From Rhodospirillaceae bacterium (GTDB lineage Bacteria > Pseudomonadota > Alphaproteobacteria > Thalassobaculales > Thalassobaculaceae): a DNA stretch of 48,223 nt. The notes beneath the pieces were generated by a model. The model was not told the DNA's origin, did not search any database, and saw only the letters and a list, made by a program, of their open reading frames with translations. The stretch is from contig PBMU01000004.1 of assembly GCA_002722775.1 (NCBI GenBank), forward strand, positions 1 through 48,223, in the 5' to 3' direction. Positions 33,357 to 40,736 of this stretch are shown one piece after another; position 1 is the stretch's first letter, and each line of letters opens with the position of its first letter. The translations under genes were made by a program, and so were the position numbers.

Positions 33357-33808
33357 TACTTGTTTCCTTTTTTGTTGGTTGTTACCTTAGCGCTACCTGC
33401 TACCTTAGCGGTTTTGCTTGCGTCGTACTGTGCTAGTGTTACCTGTACTATCCCATGCACAGTCTTAATGGTAATAAGCTGGCTCAAGTGCAAGCCATAG
33501 TTAGCACCATTCTGCACTGGAAGTCGTCGCTCTGCTGATAGGTGGGAACAGAACTTATCCAAGTTTAGGGGTGTTACTGCTAGTGGCTCCTTCTGCTGGC
33601 CAATGGCCTGTTCCATCTTAGGGATAGCAAACAAGTACCGCAGTACTAGCTCTTCCAGTTGTGCCTTAGTGAGCTTGCCTGCCTGTACTAATCCGGATAG
33701 TACTTCCAAGTCACCAAATAGTACTTCTCGTTGTTCTTCCAGTGTCAGGTCTGTTAGTACTTCTGCAGGGTCCTTGCGTTGTACTTCATTGTCATTACTA
33801 GTAGTCAT
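33356..33808 (-). CDS. Hypothetical 150-residue protein
   Basis: ATG at 33808 is preceded by GGAGG and is preferred over the in-frame TTG upstream. The protein is acidic and helical first (QRKDPAEVLTDLTLEEQREV), then mixed, with a lysine-rich, probably disordered end (SKTAKVAGSAKVTTNKKGNK). It overlaps the end of the helicase gene by 11 bases. The peptide TAKVA also occurs twice in the linker of the adjacent helicase, encoded by the same 14-base string. No family recognised; a helicase partner is a guess from position. Confidence 0.6.
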   Translation of the reverse strand: MTTSNDNEVQRKDPAEVLTDLTLEEQREVLFGDLEVLSGLVQAGKLTKAQLEELVLRYLFAIPKMEQAIGQQKEPLAVTPLNLDKFCSHLSAERRLPVQNGANYGLHLSQLITIKTVHGIVQVTLAQYDASKTAKVAGSAKVTTNKKGNK

Positions 33809-36068
33809 TATAGCCTCCAAGTTCTTTCTGTAGTTTCTTTGCGTCTAAGTAGCCGCTGTCTCGTAGTGATACAAAGCGGCGATGAATATTACTATCGGGG
33901 TCTTTCGCAGCCTTAATATAGGCTAGTGCTTTCTTGCGGAAGTGATTAAGTTTCTCTGCTAGTGTGTCTCCTTTTATCTTCTGATTAACAAGGCATTTGT
34001 GTAGCATACTATACTTGTTATCAATGTATTTACCAGTATAGTTACCACTGTACATAACCTCTAAGTGGTGACGCGCACGAGTAACACCAGTATAGAATGT
34101 CTCTCGTTGTGCTGCCACGCTGTGACTATGATGCAGGATTAGTAGTACACTAGGGAATTCAGAACCCTGTGACTTGTGTACTGTTAGTGCATACATAGGT
34201 AGTAGTGTTCCGATAGCATTGGTGGATAACTTCACTTCCATTCCATCACCAACGGGAGTTAGTACTACAGTATGACTAGCTTGGTTACTAGTCTCTTCAT
34301 CTTCCGTCGCCGCATACTCCTGTGCCATTAGTTCTTCCAGCTCCATATCATCTACTTCTGCTTCATGCTGTTCATCACTAATACCAAACACCTCTTCACG
34401 ATGGCCCTTCTTAGCTTGGCCCCATCTAGTAAGATACGGGGATGCTTCTAGTGGCTTAGGTCCACGGTACTTATCATTCTTGTAGATGTCAGTAATATGG
34501 TATGGTAGTTTGTTATGTAGTACTCTATCGCCTATAGACCAGTATGTCTTACCAAAGCGGGTTATTACTTCGAATACTGGTAGGTTATCCCTGTCACTAA
34601 TACCCTGCATAATGTACTTATTCAGTTCGATGGTGCCAAAGGCTTTATTGAATGGTATTAGTACCTGTGTTTCCTCTGGGTCAAATCGGTAATCCATTAT
34701 ACGCTTCTGGAGCAGTAGGCCAGTATTCTTAAGTGCTACTTCTGGCGTCCAGTTCTTAACATAGCGTGTGAACTTGATACTATCCTCGCCCTCAGTTCTA
34801 CTGAGTTTCTGTGCTTCATCATCCTTAATGGGCTTGCCTGTTAGTATCCGATGAGCCAATTGAGTAATGATACCAACGTTACGATATACTTCTGTTAGTT
34901 CTATTACTGGTAACTCTAGCTGTTTGAATCCTAGTATACCATCATTGAATGGTGGCGGTAACTGGTTCAAGTCGCCGAGGAATATCCACTGTGTATTACT
35001 ATCCATTGGTAGTGCAGATTCTAGACACTCATACAAGTCCAGTAGTACACTACCCGCTTCCTCTACCACTATCAGGTCGAATGCAGGTAGTATCTGTCCA
35101 CCAGCTTCTCGCCATGCAGTACCATAAGTAGGCGCGAATATCTGACTAGTCCGCACACCAGTAACCTGAGTATCATCTTCTATCTCTGCTTCTACTGGCA
35201 CGAATTCTAGTAGATTATGTAGAGTAGTAGCATTACATTTCAGCTCTTCCTGTAGTGCCTCAGTAATGTTACGAATAGCTTGATTGGTGAATGATACTAT
35301 TGCTACTCGTAGTTTACCTTCCTTCACAAACTTCTTGGTATATTCACCACTCTCGAACTTACCTAGTCTACCACTATCGAGGAGTGCTTTTAGTATGCAC
35401 TTCACAGTAGTAGTCTTACCAGAACCTGCAGCACCTATTAGTACGAATGACTCACCTGCTACTGCTAGTTGTACTGCTGCTTTCTGCTCAGTATTCAAGT
35501 GTTCGAATGTTACTTGGTCTTTATTGAGCTGTGGTGCTACCTTAGCGGTTGTGTCTACTGGTGCTGGTGGCGGCGCTGGTGCTACCTTAGCGGTAGTAGT
35601 TGTGCTAGGTCCAGACTTATCACTGCCATTACGAGTAGGACTAGTAAACACTGGGCGACGAACACTAGTACTCGGCCTATCTTGCGTAGTCTGCGTTTGC
35701 GCTGGTACTGTTTTCGCTGGCGTAGTGCTGCCAATCTTAGAGAAGCGTGCTCTGAGACGTTGTGCCGCGTCACTAGCAGTAGACTTATTAAGCTTAGTAG
35801 CAGTCTCATTGGTAGACTCCTTTGTTATGCCATTATTAAGCAGGTTAGTAGAAACGCTAGTGTTGCTGCTAGGCTTATTGTCACTATCAGCAGTGTTGGT
35901 GATAGCTTCCACATCTCTGCTATTGTTAGCCATAGGTTGTGCATTAGTAGTCTCCTTAGACTCAGTTGCTGGTGGTGTTGGTGCCAGTAGTGATGCACCA
36001 GCTTTAGCCTCTTGTAGTGCTAGTGCTTTCTTTCTCTTTAGTTCTGCTATACGTTTCGCAAGACTCAT
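33798..36068 (-). CDS. SF1 helicase, RecD/Dda-like
   Basis: The 756-residue protein has a disordered N-terminal third (residues 1-185, rich in Ala, Thr, Ser, Pro) and then a complete superfamily 1B helicase: LNTEQKAAVQ (Q region, 191-200), Walker A GAAGSGKTT (212-220), Walker B LIVVEEA, motif III FLGDLNQLPP, motif V LTVHKSQGSEF and motif VI YTGVTRARHH. These motifs, with the 'HKSQG' and 'TRAR' forms, match RecD2/Dda (5'-3') enzymes. It probably unwinds DNA for replication initiation or recombination. A SH3-like insertion around the IGDRVL segment is likely. The disordered N-terminus may tether partners. AAGGGG lies before the start. Confidence 0.9.
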   Translation of the reverse strand: MSLAKRIAELKRKKALALQEAKAGASLLAPTPPATESKETTNAQPMANNSRDVEAITNTADSDNKPSSNTSVSTNLLNNGITKESTNETATKLNKSTASDAAQRLRARFSKIGSTTPAKTVPAQTQTTQDRPSTSVRRPVFTSPTRNGSDKSGPSTTTTAKVAPAPPPAPVDTTAKVAPQLNKDQVTFEHLNTEQKAAVQLAVAGESFVLIGAAGSGKTTTVKCILKALLDSGRLGKFESGEYTKKFVKEGKLRVAIVSFTNQAIRNITEALQEELKCNATTLHNLLEFVPVEAEIEDDTQVTGVRTSQIFAPTYGTAWREAGGQILPAFDLIVVEEAGSVLLDLYECLESALPMDSNTQWIFLGDLNQLPPPFNDGILGFKQLELPVIELTEVYRNVGIITQLAHRILTGKPIKDDEAQKLSRTEGEDSIKFTRYVKNWTPEVALKNTGLLLQKRIMDYRFDPEETQVLIPFNKAFGTIELNKYIMQGISDRDNLPVFEVITRFGKTYWSIGDRVLHNKLPYHITDIYKNDKYRGPKPLEASPYLTRWGQAKKGHREEVFGISDEQHEAEVDDMELEELMAQEYAATEDEETSNQASHTVVLTPVGDGMEVKLSTNAIGTLLPMYALTVHKSQGSEFPSVLLILHHSHSVAAQRETFYTGVTRARHHLEVMYSGNYTGKYIDNKYSMLHKCLVNQKIKGDTLAEKLNHFRKKALAYIKAAKDPDSNIHRRFVSLRDSGYLDAKKLQKELGGYNDY

Positions 36069-36079
36069 AACAGTACCCC

Positions 36080-37204
36080 TTATAGTTCGAATTTATATTT
36101 ACGCATATAAAGCCTAGTCATACTAGAATCAGGATGCGCTTTACAGAATGCTAGTGCTTTAGCTTTAGCCTCTTCCTGCTGCTCAGGTGTCTTGGCTTGT
36201 AGAGTAGTAGTGACTTTGGTTTTAGTCTCATACTCGAATACAGCAGCCTTATTAGCACTAATTTCATCATCTAGGTCTATGAATCCAAAGTCTGCTTCAT
36301 AATCCAGTAGTCGTTCTAGTTTAGATTCTAGACTACGCACCACTACTAGACTATTCTCACGCTCATAATCTTCATAAGTCAGTCCATCTTTTACTAGTGC
36401 TATTACTTCCCGCAAGTCCTTCTCGCGTAAGTCAGTGGCAGCAGTATCCATGCAATGACGTATCTTTGCTAGTTGTCTGCTAGAGTAGCCTGAGCGAGCT
36501 GTTAGTACTTTCATAGCCCATCCATTCAGTAGCTTCTTATTAGCCATATCTCTAGTAGTACGCAGACGGTACTCTTTGAAGCGTGCTACTAGTGAGCGCT
36601 CGTCGTCGGCCTTGTCGTATGTTGCATCAATATCCGCATCATCAAAGGCATCTAGCAGTTTGCTGGTAATAGTAGAGTACCGGCCTGACTCTAGCATCTT
36701 GATGTAGCCGTGTAGAGTATCCTTTAATCTTTTATCTGTTAATGGATTCTCTGCGTTATTAACAATAGTAGGTAGGTTAATGCGCTCTAACTGGTCTGCG
36801 CCAGTACTAATGATTAGTCCAATGAATTCACGTATAGCATCCTTAACGTCAGTAATACCACGGTCAGTAATGTCAGTAATAGGACAGTGGCACTCCAGCA
36901 AGTCGTAGTCATTCAGTATGGCCAGTAGTACAAGATACAATTCATTATTGAATTTTACGTCATAGTAGATGTCTAGTATTTGACGTCGTGGCATAGAGAA
37001 TATGGGATGGATGTCTGGTACTAGTACATGCCCTTTCTCAGTTCGAAGGAACATGCTAGATATTGCCAGCTTGACGCCACTAACACGACAATACGTCACT
37101 ACTGCCGTTGTTTGATGCAAGTTAGCATCGCGTGTTATGTTGGCTCCTATGACTGGCTGGTATTTTGTGCTAGTGGTGCGAGCATTGCGAGACTTGGTAT
37201 TCAT
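36080..37204 (-). CDS. Hypothetical 374-residue protein upstream of the helicase
   Basis: The largest leftward protein with no assignment. The N-terminus is Thr/Arg-rich, followed by a beta/alpha section (VVTYCRVSGVKLAISSMFLR; LLECHCPITDITDRG) and a long helical, charged second half (ARFKEYRLRTTRDMANKKLL; SLESKLERLLDYEAD). The end is basic (RLYMRKYKFEL). It starts behind AAGGAT and ends eleven bases before the helicase. A replication initiator or helicase loader is suggested by position next to the helicase and close to the repeat-rich non-coding region, but there is no motif to support it. Confidence 0.6.
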   Translation of the reverse strand: MNTKSRNARTTSTKYQPVIGANITRDANLHQTTAVVTYCRVSGVKLAISSMFLRTEKGHVLVPDIHPIFSMPRRQILDIYYDVKFNNELYLVLLAILNDYDLLECHCPITDITDRGITDVKDAIREFIGLIISTGADQLERINLPTIVNNAENPLTDKRLKDTLHGYIKMLESGRYSTITSKLLDAFDDADIDATYDKADDERSLVARFKEYRLRTTRDMANKKLLNGWAMKVLTARSGYSSRQLAKIRHCMDTAATDLREKDLREVIALVKDGLTYEDYERENSLVVVRSLESKLERLLDYEADFGFIDLDDEISANKAAVFEYETKTKVTTTLQAKTPEQQEEAKAKALAFCKAHPDSSMTRLYMRKYKFEL

Positions 37205-37217
37205 TGGTTATATATCC

Positions 37218-37424
37218 TTATTCACAATCTTGGTTATTGGTAGAGTTATTGGTAGAGTTAATGGCAGTATTGCTAGTAATAGTGGAGCCAGTATAGATAG
37301 TGTTAGAGCTGGTGGCGATAGAGGCGATAGAGGCCCGACGACGCCTACGGCAGTTATCAAAATACTGCTGCCTTCTGCGCTGGTTACTATTACTCATACG
37401 CTTTGGTCTATTGGAAGTATTCAT
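37218..37424 (-). CDS. Small Arg-rich, then Ser/Thr/Asn-rich protein (uncertain)
   Basis: The 68-residue frame starts with a strongly basic section (QRRRQQYFDNCRRRRRAS) followed by a low-complexity Ser/Thr/Asn/Ile tail. It sits in line with the leftward genes and fills an otherwise empty gap. An AGGAG lies rather far (about 12 bases) from the ATG. The tail is encoded by repeated GGTAGAGTTA-type DNA, so part of the apparent coding quality comes from simple sequence. It might be a nucleic-acid-binding peptide or not a gene at all. Confidence 0.35.
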   Translation of the reverse strand: MNTSNRPKRMSNSNQRRRQQYFDNCRRRRRASIASIATSSNTIYTGSTITSNTAINSTNNSTNNQDCE

Positions 37425-37438
37425 GTTTGTCGTGGCTC

Positions 37439-37762
37439 CTATAGTGACTCTATCATTTTATTAGTATGATTACGTATTACTTCTGTTAGTGCTTCATTAA
37501 GTCCGATTACTATTCTCTTATCAGTAACAGTATTTACTAGATGAAACCTACGAGTACCATTATTAAAGCGCGGTACTATATCTACTAGTTGCCATTCAGT
37601 GTCAGCAGTGAACATGCATAGTGTTCCGTCATGTGGAATACCTTGCATAGATGTTAGTTCTAGTGTGCCTTTAATGTCATAGTGAGCATAGTACTTATTA
37701 ATATAAGTAGTAACAGATTCAAAGTGTAGTGGAAATGTAACCTTAGAAGTAGCAGTATTCAT
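37439..37762 (-). CDS. Hypothetical 107-residue protein
   Basis: Start chosen at ATG 37762 (MNTATSKVTFPLHFES), because the upstream part of the frame to 37957 translates AT-rich, repeat-like DNA into an implausible Thr/Ile-rich segment, and its ATG has no ribosome binding site. Only a weak AGGAT lies upstream of the chosen start. The protein is beta-rich with a helical end (IGLNEALTEVIRNHTN). Features such as HDGTLCMFTADTEWQLVDIVPR hint at an SH3-like barrel, without a firm match. Confidence 0.5.
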   Translation of the reverse strand: MNTATSKVTFPLHFESVTTYINKYYAHYDIKGTLELTSMQGIPHDGTLCMFTADTEWQLVDIVPRFNNGTRRFHLVNTVTDKRIVIGLNEALTEVIRNHTNKMIESL

Positions 37763-38660
37763 AGCAGTAATAATCCTAGTAGTAATAGTCGTAATAGTGA
37801 CAATAGTAGCTGGTAGCCAGTAAGCAAGAATCATGCCAACATGCGTAATCCTTTGGACTTCCGACCAACTAGCATTATCCCATATATAGCTAGACAGGTC
37901 AATATAATAATATAAGCGTAGGGATGCTACCTGAGGCACACTAGCAATACCAGTCATGCGAGGATACGCAAGGTACTATGAGGCACTAGAGGAATCGGGG
38001 TACTCCCATACCATACATCATAGCACCCTACATCATAGCACTGGCTAGTACCATACTACCACCAGCTAGTACTATCGGAATGCATACCTACCACCAGCAA
38101 ACCCTAGCAGTAGCACAAGATAGCGCAATAGCAGTAAAACTATGTATCTTCTATGTTGTATATTATAGACCCCCCTATTCAAATTTTATTTCTTTTTTCC
38201 TATACCCCCCTATTACTATACCAGTACGGTACTATACCAGTACACAGTAGGTAGCTAGTGACTACCGGAATGCATGGCTATTGGATGAATGGGCGAGTAG
38301 TAGGCATAGTGGCATAGTGGCATGATGTGGTAATAGTGGGCATAGGTAGTAGCATAGTAGTAGTATATGGATATATGTGGGATGGTATGTAGGTAGGCAG
38401 GGGGGTGCCCAATTTCCTTGCGTGCATCGCGTGATTGACGTTACTTCTAGTTGCTAGTGTGCCTCAGGTAGCATCCCTGCCAGCATACCAGTACACACCA
38501 CCAGCATCTCACCAGCAAGCACGCCACCAGCACGCCACCAGCACTCCCTGTAGAACGTCTGAGCATCATTATGACTATAGATAGTGGTAGTATGGTATAG
38601 GGTAGTAGTAGATAGAGCCACCAGCACCCGCATAGAGCGTCCTAGTAGCATCATTGGCAG

Positions 38661-38716
38661 TAGCCACCAGCATATAGCATAGTGGTAGTAGCCACCAGCA
38701 TATAGCATAGTGGTAG
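38661..38716. repeat. 28-bp tandem duplication containing Chi
   Basis: The unit beginning TAGCCACCAGC at 38661 is repeated exactly at 38689; each carries one CCACCAGC and ends in AGTGGTAG. A partial third copy of the first bases appears at 38809. Confidence 0.9.
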
Positions 38717-38727
38717 TAGGTCAGGAC

Positions 38728-38786
38728 TAGTGGTAGTGGTAGTGGTAGTGGTAGTGGTAGTGGTAGTGGTAGTGGTAGTGGTAGTG
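38728..38786. repeat. Hexanucleotide array (TAGTGG), about 9.8 copies
   Basis: TAGTGG is repeated without interruption for 59 bases, followed by a short gap and further TAGTGG-like units to about 38803. One strand is G/T-rich and the other C/A-rich, giving strong strand asymmetry. Length is likely to vary between isolates by slippage. Confidence 0.9.
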
Positions 38787-38827
38787 TGAGGTAGTGGTAG
38801 TGGCAGAGTAGCCACCAGCAGGCAGGC

Positions 38828-38857
38828 ACAAAAAAGCCCCACACTAGGCAGGGCTTG
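38828..38857 (-). terminator. Rho-independent terminator after the 228-residue leftward gene
   Basis: On the minus strand AAGCCC (38856-38851) pairs with GGGCTT (38838-38833 region) over a roughly 11-base loop, followed by a run of T. It starts about 20 bases after the stop of the gene ending at 38877. It separates that gene from the remaining leftward block. Confidence 0.85.
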
Positions 38858-38876
38858 TAGTAGGACTGGCGACCTG

Positions 38877-39563
38877 TTACATGAAGTCCGACTCATCCAG
38901 TTCATCAGCGCTGGCTTCTGGATTCAGTGTTTTCTGGATGTTGTCTGCCCATAGCTCTAGCACTGGCAAGTGCTGCTCAATCGCTGCATCGTCTAGAGTA
39001 GTGGCGAACTCATTCAAGATGTCGCCCATACGCTCAACAACTTGAGTTTTAACAGTAGCCAGTGACGCGACAGTGAACTTAGCAGTAGCCTTAGCAATGG
39101 TAAAGGCTTTGGCTTTCTCTGCCATGCTAGTGCTAGCAAGGTAGCTTTCCAGAACTGCGATAGTAGCAGCCAACATCTCTTTGGTGACTTTGATAGAGCC
39201 GCCGCGCTTGGCCAGACCTGCTTCCAGTACTGCCAGACCATCAGTGTAGTCAGTGATACCTACTGCGACATTTTCTTTGTTTGCTGCTTCGATGTGAGCA
39301 TTAACCAAATCCTGTACAGTAGCGACTTGTTTTTCTGACAATCCAGAGTCAGCCAGCAGTGCCACCATATCAACTGTAATCAGTGTGGCATTGAACGGCT
39401 TGCGCTTGCTGCCCTTCTCTGCATCCACTTCTACGTCATTGGTAGTAATGGTGCCAGACGCTAGTGCCTTCTGTAGTTTCTCGAAAGCATCGCTGCCTGC
39501 TTTGGCAAAGTTAAAGTTATAGACAGTGGTGAAAGGTTTTGTTGCAACAGTTTGATTAGACAT
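38877..39563 (-). CDS. First leftward gene: 228-residue protein with acidic DESDFM tail
   Basis: Start at ATG 39563 (MSNQTVATKPFTTVYNFNF), supported by AAGGA eight bases upstream; the frame extension further up looks untranslated. The protein has a beta-like N-terminus, then a largely helical, alanine-rich body and the acidic tip ADELDESDFM. Such a tip, acidic with a terminal aromatic, is what single-strand binding proteins use to recruit partners. The gene has its own terminator and is first in the leftward direction, implying an abundant early product. I do not recognise a family. It could be a DNA-binding protein or an early host-takeover protein. Confidence 0.65.
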   Translation of the reverse strand: MSNQTVATKPFTTVYNFNFAKAGSDAFEKLQKALASGTITTNDVEVDAEKGSKRKPFNATLITVDMVALLADSGLSEKQVATVQDLVNAHIEAANKENVAVGITDYTDGLAVLEAGLAKRGGSIKVTKEMLAATIAVLESYLASTSMAEKAKAFTIAKATAKFTVASLATVKTQVVERMGDILNEFATTLDDAAIEQHLPVLELWADNIQKTLNPEASADELDESDFM

Positions 39564-39937
39564 AGTAGTCATCCTTATAAGTAAATTGTACCTAGCATTA
39601 TTGCTAGTGCCTTGAGCGGCAGGTGTGGCGCTGTGTTGTGCCACTGGTAAACATTCTAGTCGAACCCCACACATAGTGCAAGTACTTTGCACAAAAATAA
39701 TTACTACTAATAGCAGTCTGACACACTGGTAGTGCCACTCCCTCATTACTGTTAGCAGTCACTTACATTCCAGGCCAGTATGGGTAGGGGTGTGGGAATT
39801 TTTTATGCTAGTCCGGCGAATGTCCTAAATAGGGGTTTCTAAAATTCCGCCAAAATTTTGAGCTAACATATACATACTACCACTAGCCTCCACACCGTCC
39901 CCGCCACTTCCCTAGTACTGCTAATTACTAATATGCC
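39564..39937. other. Divergent control region, no gene seen
   Basis: This 374-base stretch separates leftward and rightward blocks. Its left part must hold the leftward promoter, although I found no good -35/-10 pair on that strand. It contains a GTGCAAAGTACTTGCAC-type dyad (minus strand, about 39679-39695), the A/T-rich palindrome noted separately, and the runs GGGAATTTTTTATG and AATAGGGG. A frame crossing part of it (upstream extension of the 228-residue gene) lacks a ribosome binding site. Confidence 0.6.
39851..39860. promoter_or_regulatory. Perfect palindrome CAAAATTTTG, possible operator
   Basis: A 10-base perfect palindrome is preceded by AAAATTCCGC at 39841, which with AATTTT forms a second dyad. 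It lies about 78 bases before the -35 element of the rightward promoter. Regulatory use is an inference. Confidence 0.3.
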
Positions 39938-39966
39938 TTGACCCGCCACCGCCGCCGCCCTATAAT
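39938..39966 (+). promoter_or_regulatory. Strong sigma-70 promoter of the rightward block
   Basis: TTGACC (39938-39943), a 17-base spacer and TATAAT (39961-39966) form a near-perfect host promoter, with transcription expected from about 39973, some 43 bases before the small terminase start. The spacer is composed of GC-rich CCGCC/GCC units, unlike the AT-rich flanks. It is the best promoter visible in the window and suggests use of host RNA polymerase. Confidence 0.85.
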
Positions 39967-40015
39967 AATGCATATACATGAGTTATTCCTGACCCCCTAG
40001 CCCTGAGGAGCCGCC

Positions 40016-40555
40016 GTGGACCGTAATACTAAGATAGTAGTAGAGCTGCTTTCCAAGTCCAGCCTGCGCCCAGTAGATATAGCAGATATGTTTGATGTTA
40101 GTGAGTCTGCCATTGCTAATATTGCATCACAGTACTCTACTGAGATTGCTAATGCTAAGGCTACTAAATCTGTCACTGATATGGCTATGGATGCACGACT
40201 GGAGAATCTGGAAGCTACACTACTGAATCAGATTGAGGCCAAGGCACCCTTTGAGACGGATTTGCGAGTACTAGCAGGACTGTACAAAGTAATCAATGGT
40301 GCTACTCGTCGTGTAGAGAAACAACAAGGACCTGCTACTGCTACTGCCAGCATAGTACTGAATCAACGCTTTGTGCAGAATAATATTACATTCTCCAAAG
40401 ATAGTGCTGGCAGGGTAGTGCAGGTCGCCGATAATAAGCTACAGACTGCTAGTGCTGACCATGTACGTGAAATGGCATCACAGCTATTACTGGAAGCGGA
40501 TACAACAACTACTGTTACCCCTGATGAGGAGATTGACGAAAGTGATTTCAACTAA
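40016..40555 (+). CDS. Small terminase subunit
   Basis: The 179-residue protein is read from GTG 40016 behind GAGGAG. Residues about 17-36 form a helix-turn-helix (LRPVDIADMFDVSESAIANI), expected of the DNA-recognition domain. A helical oligomerisation region (VTDMAMDARLENLEATLLNQ) and a disordered region follow, and the acidic tip DEEIDESDFN ends it. It lies just ahead of the large terminase gene and behind the strong promoter. It would bind the packaging start site (pac/cos), often located in or near its own gene. The tip resembles that of the 228-residue leftward protein. Confidence 0.75.
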   Translation: MDRNTKIVVELLSKSSLRPVDIADMFDVSESAIANIASQYSTEIANAKATKSVTDMAMDARLENLEATLLNQIEAKAPFETDLRVLAGLYKVINGATRRVEKQQGPATATASIVLNQRFVQNNITFSKDSAGRVVQVADNKLQTASADHVREMASQLLLEADTTTTVTPDEEIDESDFN

Positions 40556-40592
40556 TACCATTAACCAACCCAACCAACTAAGGAGCATTCCA

Positions 40593-40736
40593 ATGAACGC
40601 TACTGTAAAGATTGACCGTAAAGTATTGCATACTGAGGGCCGTGTCCGTGACGCACGTCGTGGCATCTCACTGCTGCGTAATGCATTAACCTCTACTCGT
40701 AAAGCTGCACAGCCAGTAGTACGGAGTGTCGCATAA
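40593..40736 (+). CDS. 47-residue basic protein between the terminase genes
   Basis: Begins MNATVKIDRKVLHTEGRVRD behind a strong AAGGAG with seven-base spacing, and its stop codon is directly followed by the large terminase start. It is rich in Arg/Lys and helical (RRGISLLRNALTSTRKAAQ), so it probably contacts DNA or an acidic partner. A small protein encoded between the two terminase subunits is a reasonable packaging accessory. It could also exist chiefly to feed ribosomes to the terminase start, since that gene has no ribosome binding site of its own. Confidence 0.65.
   Translation: MNATVKIDRKVLHTEGRVRDARRGISLLRNALTSTRKAAQPVVRSVA

Larger units (their letters stand above)
38059..38819 (-). 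other. Cluster of nine Chi (GCTGGTGG) octamers on the minus strand
   Basis: CCACCAGC occurs at 38059, 38091, 38498, 38524, 38535, 38618, 38664, 38692 and 38812 (first base given), always in the same orientation. This is the reverse complement of E. coli Chi. Eight of nine are followed by A. Flanking bases differ in most copies, so only the octamer with this A is shared. Chi in this orientation is recognised by RecBCD coming from lower coordinates. Confidence 0.9.
37763..38827. other. Repeat-rich non-coding region, candidate origin/packaging/recombination region
   Basis: No convincing gene lies here; the open frames are Leu/Pro/Thr runs from simple repeats. It contains nine CCACCAGC octamers (minus-strand Chi), a 28-bp tandem duplication, a (TAGTGG) array, paired direct repeats (ACCCCCCTATT near 38170 and 38206; CTATACCAGTAC near 38217 and 38231; CGGAATGCAT near 38077 and 38265) and pyrimidine-rich, A/T-rich stretches near 38.17-38.22 kb. 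The mix is typical of replication origins or pac regions, but no specific origin motif is proven. Confidence 0.6.

Noticed and set aside
33798-36068. Plus-strand frames of 173-277 residues opposite the helicase
   Set aside because: The minus-strand frame has full helicase motifs; the plus frames are Ser/Leu/Val-rich shadows.
38661-38819. Possible CRISPR array
   Set aside because: The repeats are directly tandem (28 bp and 6 bp) without unique spacers, and no cas genes exist; the Cas4-like nuclease is a phage recombination enzyme.
38454-38905. Minus-strand frames encoding Leu-Pro and Thr runs
   Set aside because: They are translations of the TAGTGG array and neighbouring repeats in different frames, without ribosome binding sites.
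39564-39746. Signal-peptide-like extension of the 228-residue protein
   Set aside because: The extension resembles a hydrophobic signal, but it covers promoter-like non-coding DNA and has no ribosome binding site, whereas AAGGA precedes the internal ATG at 39563.
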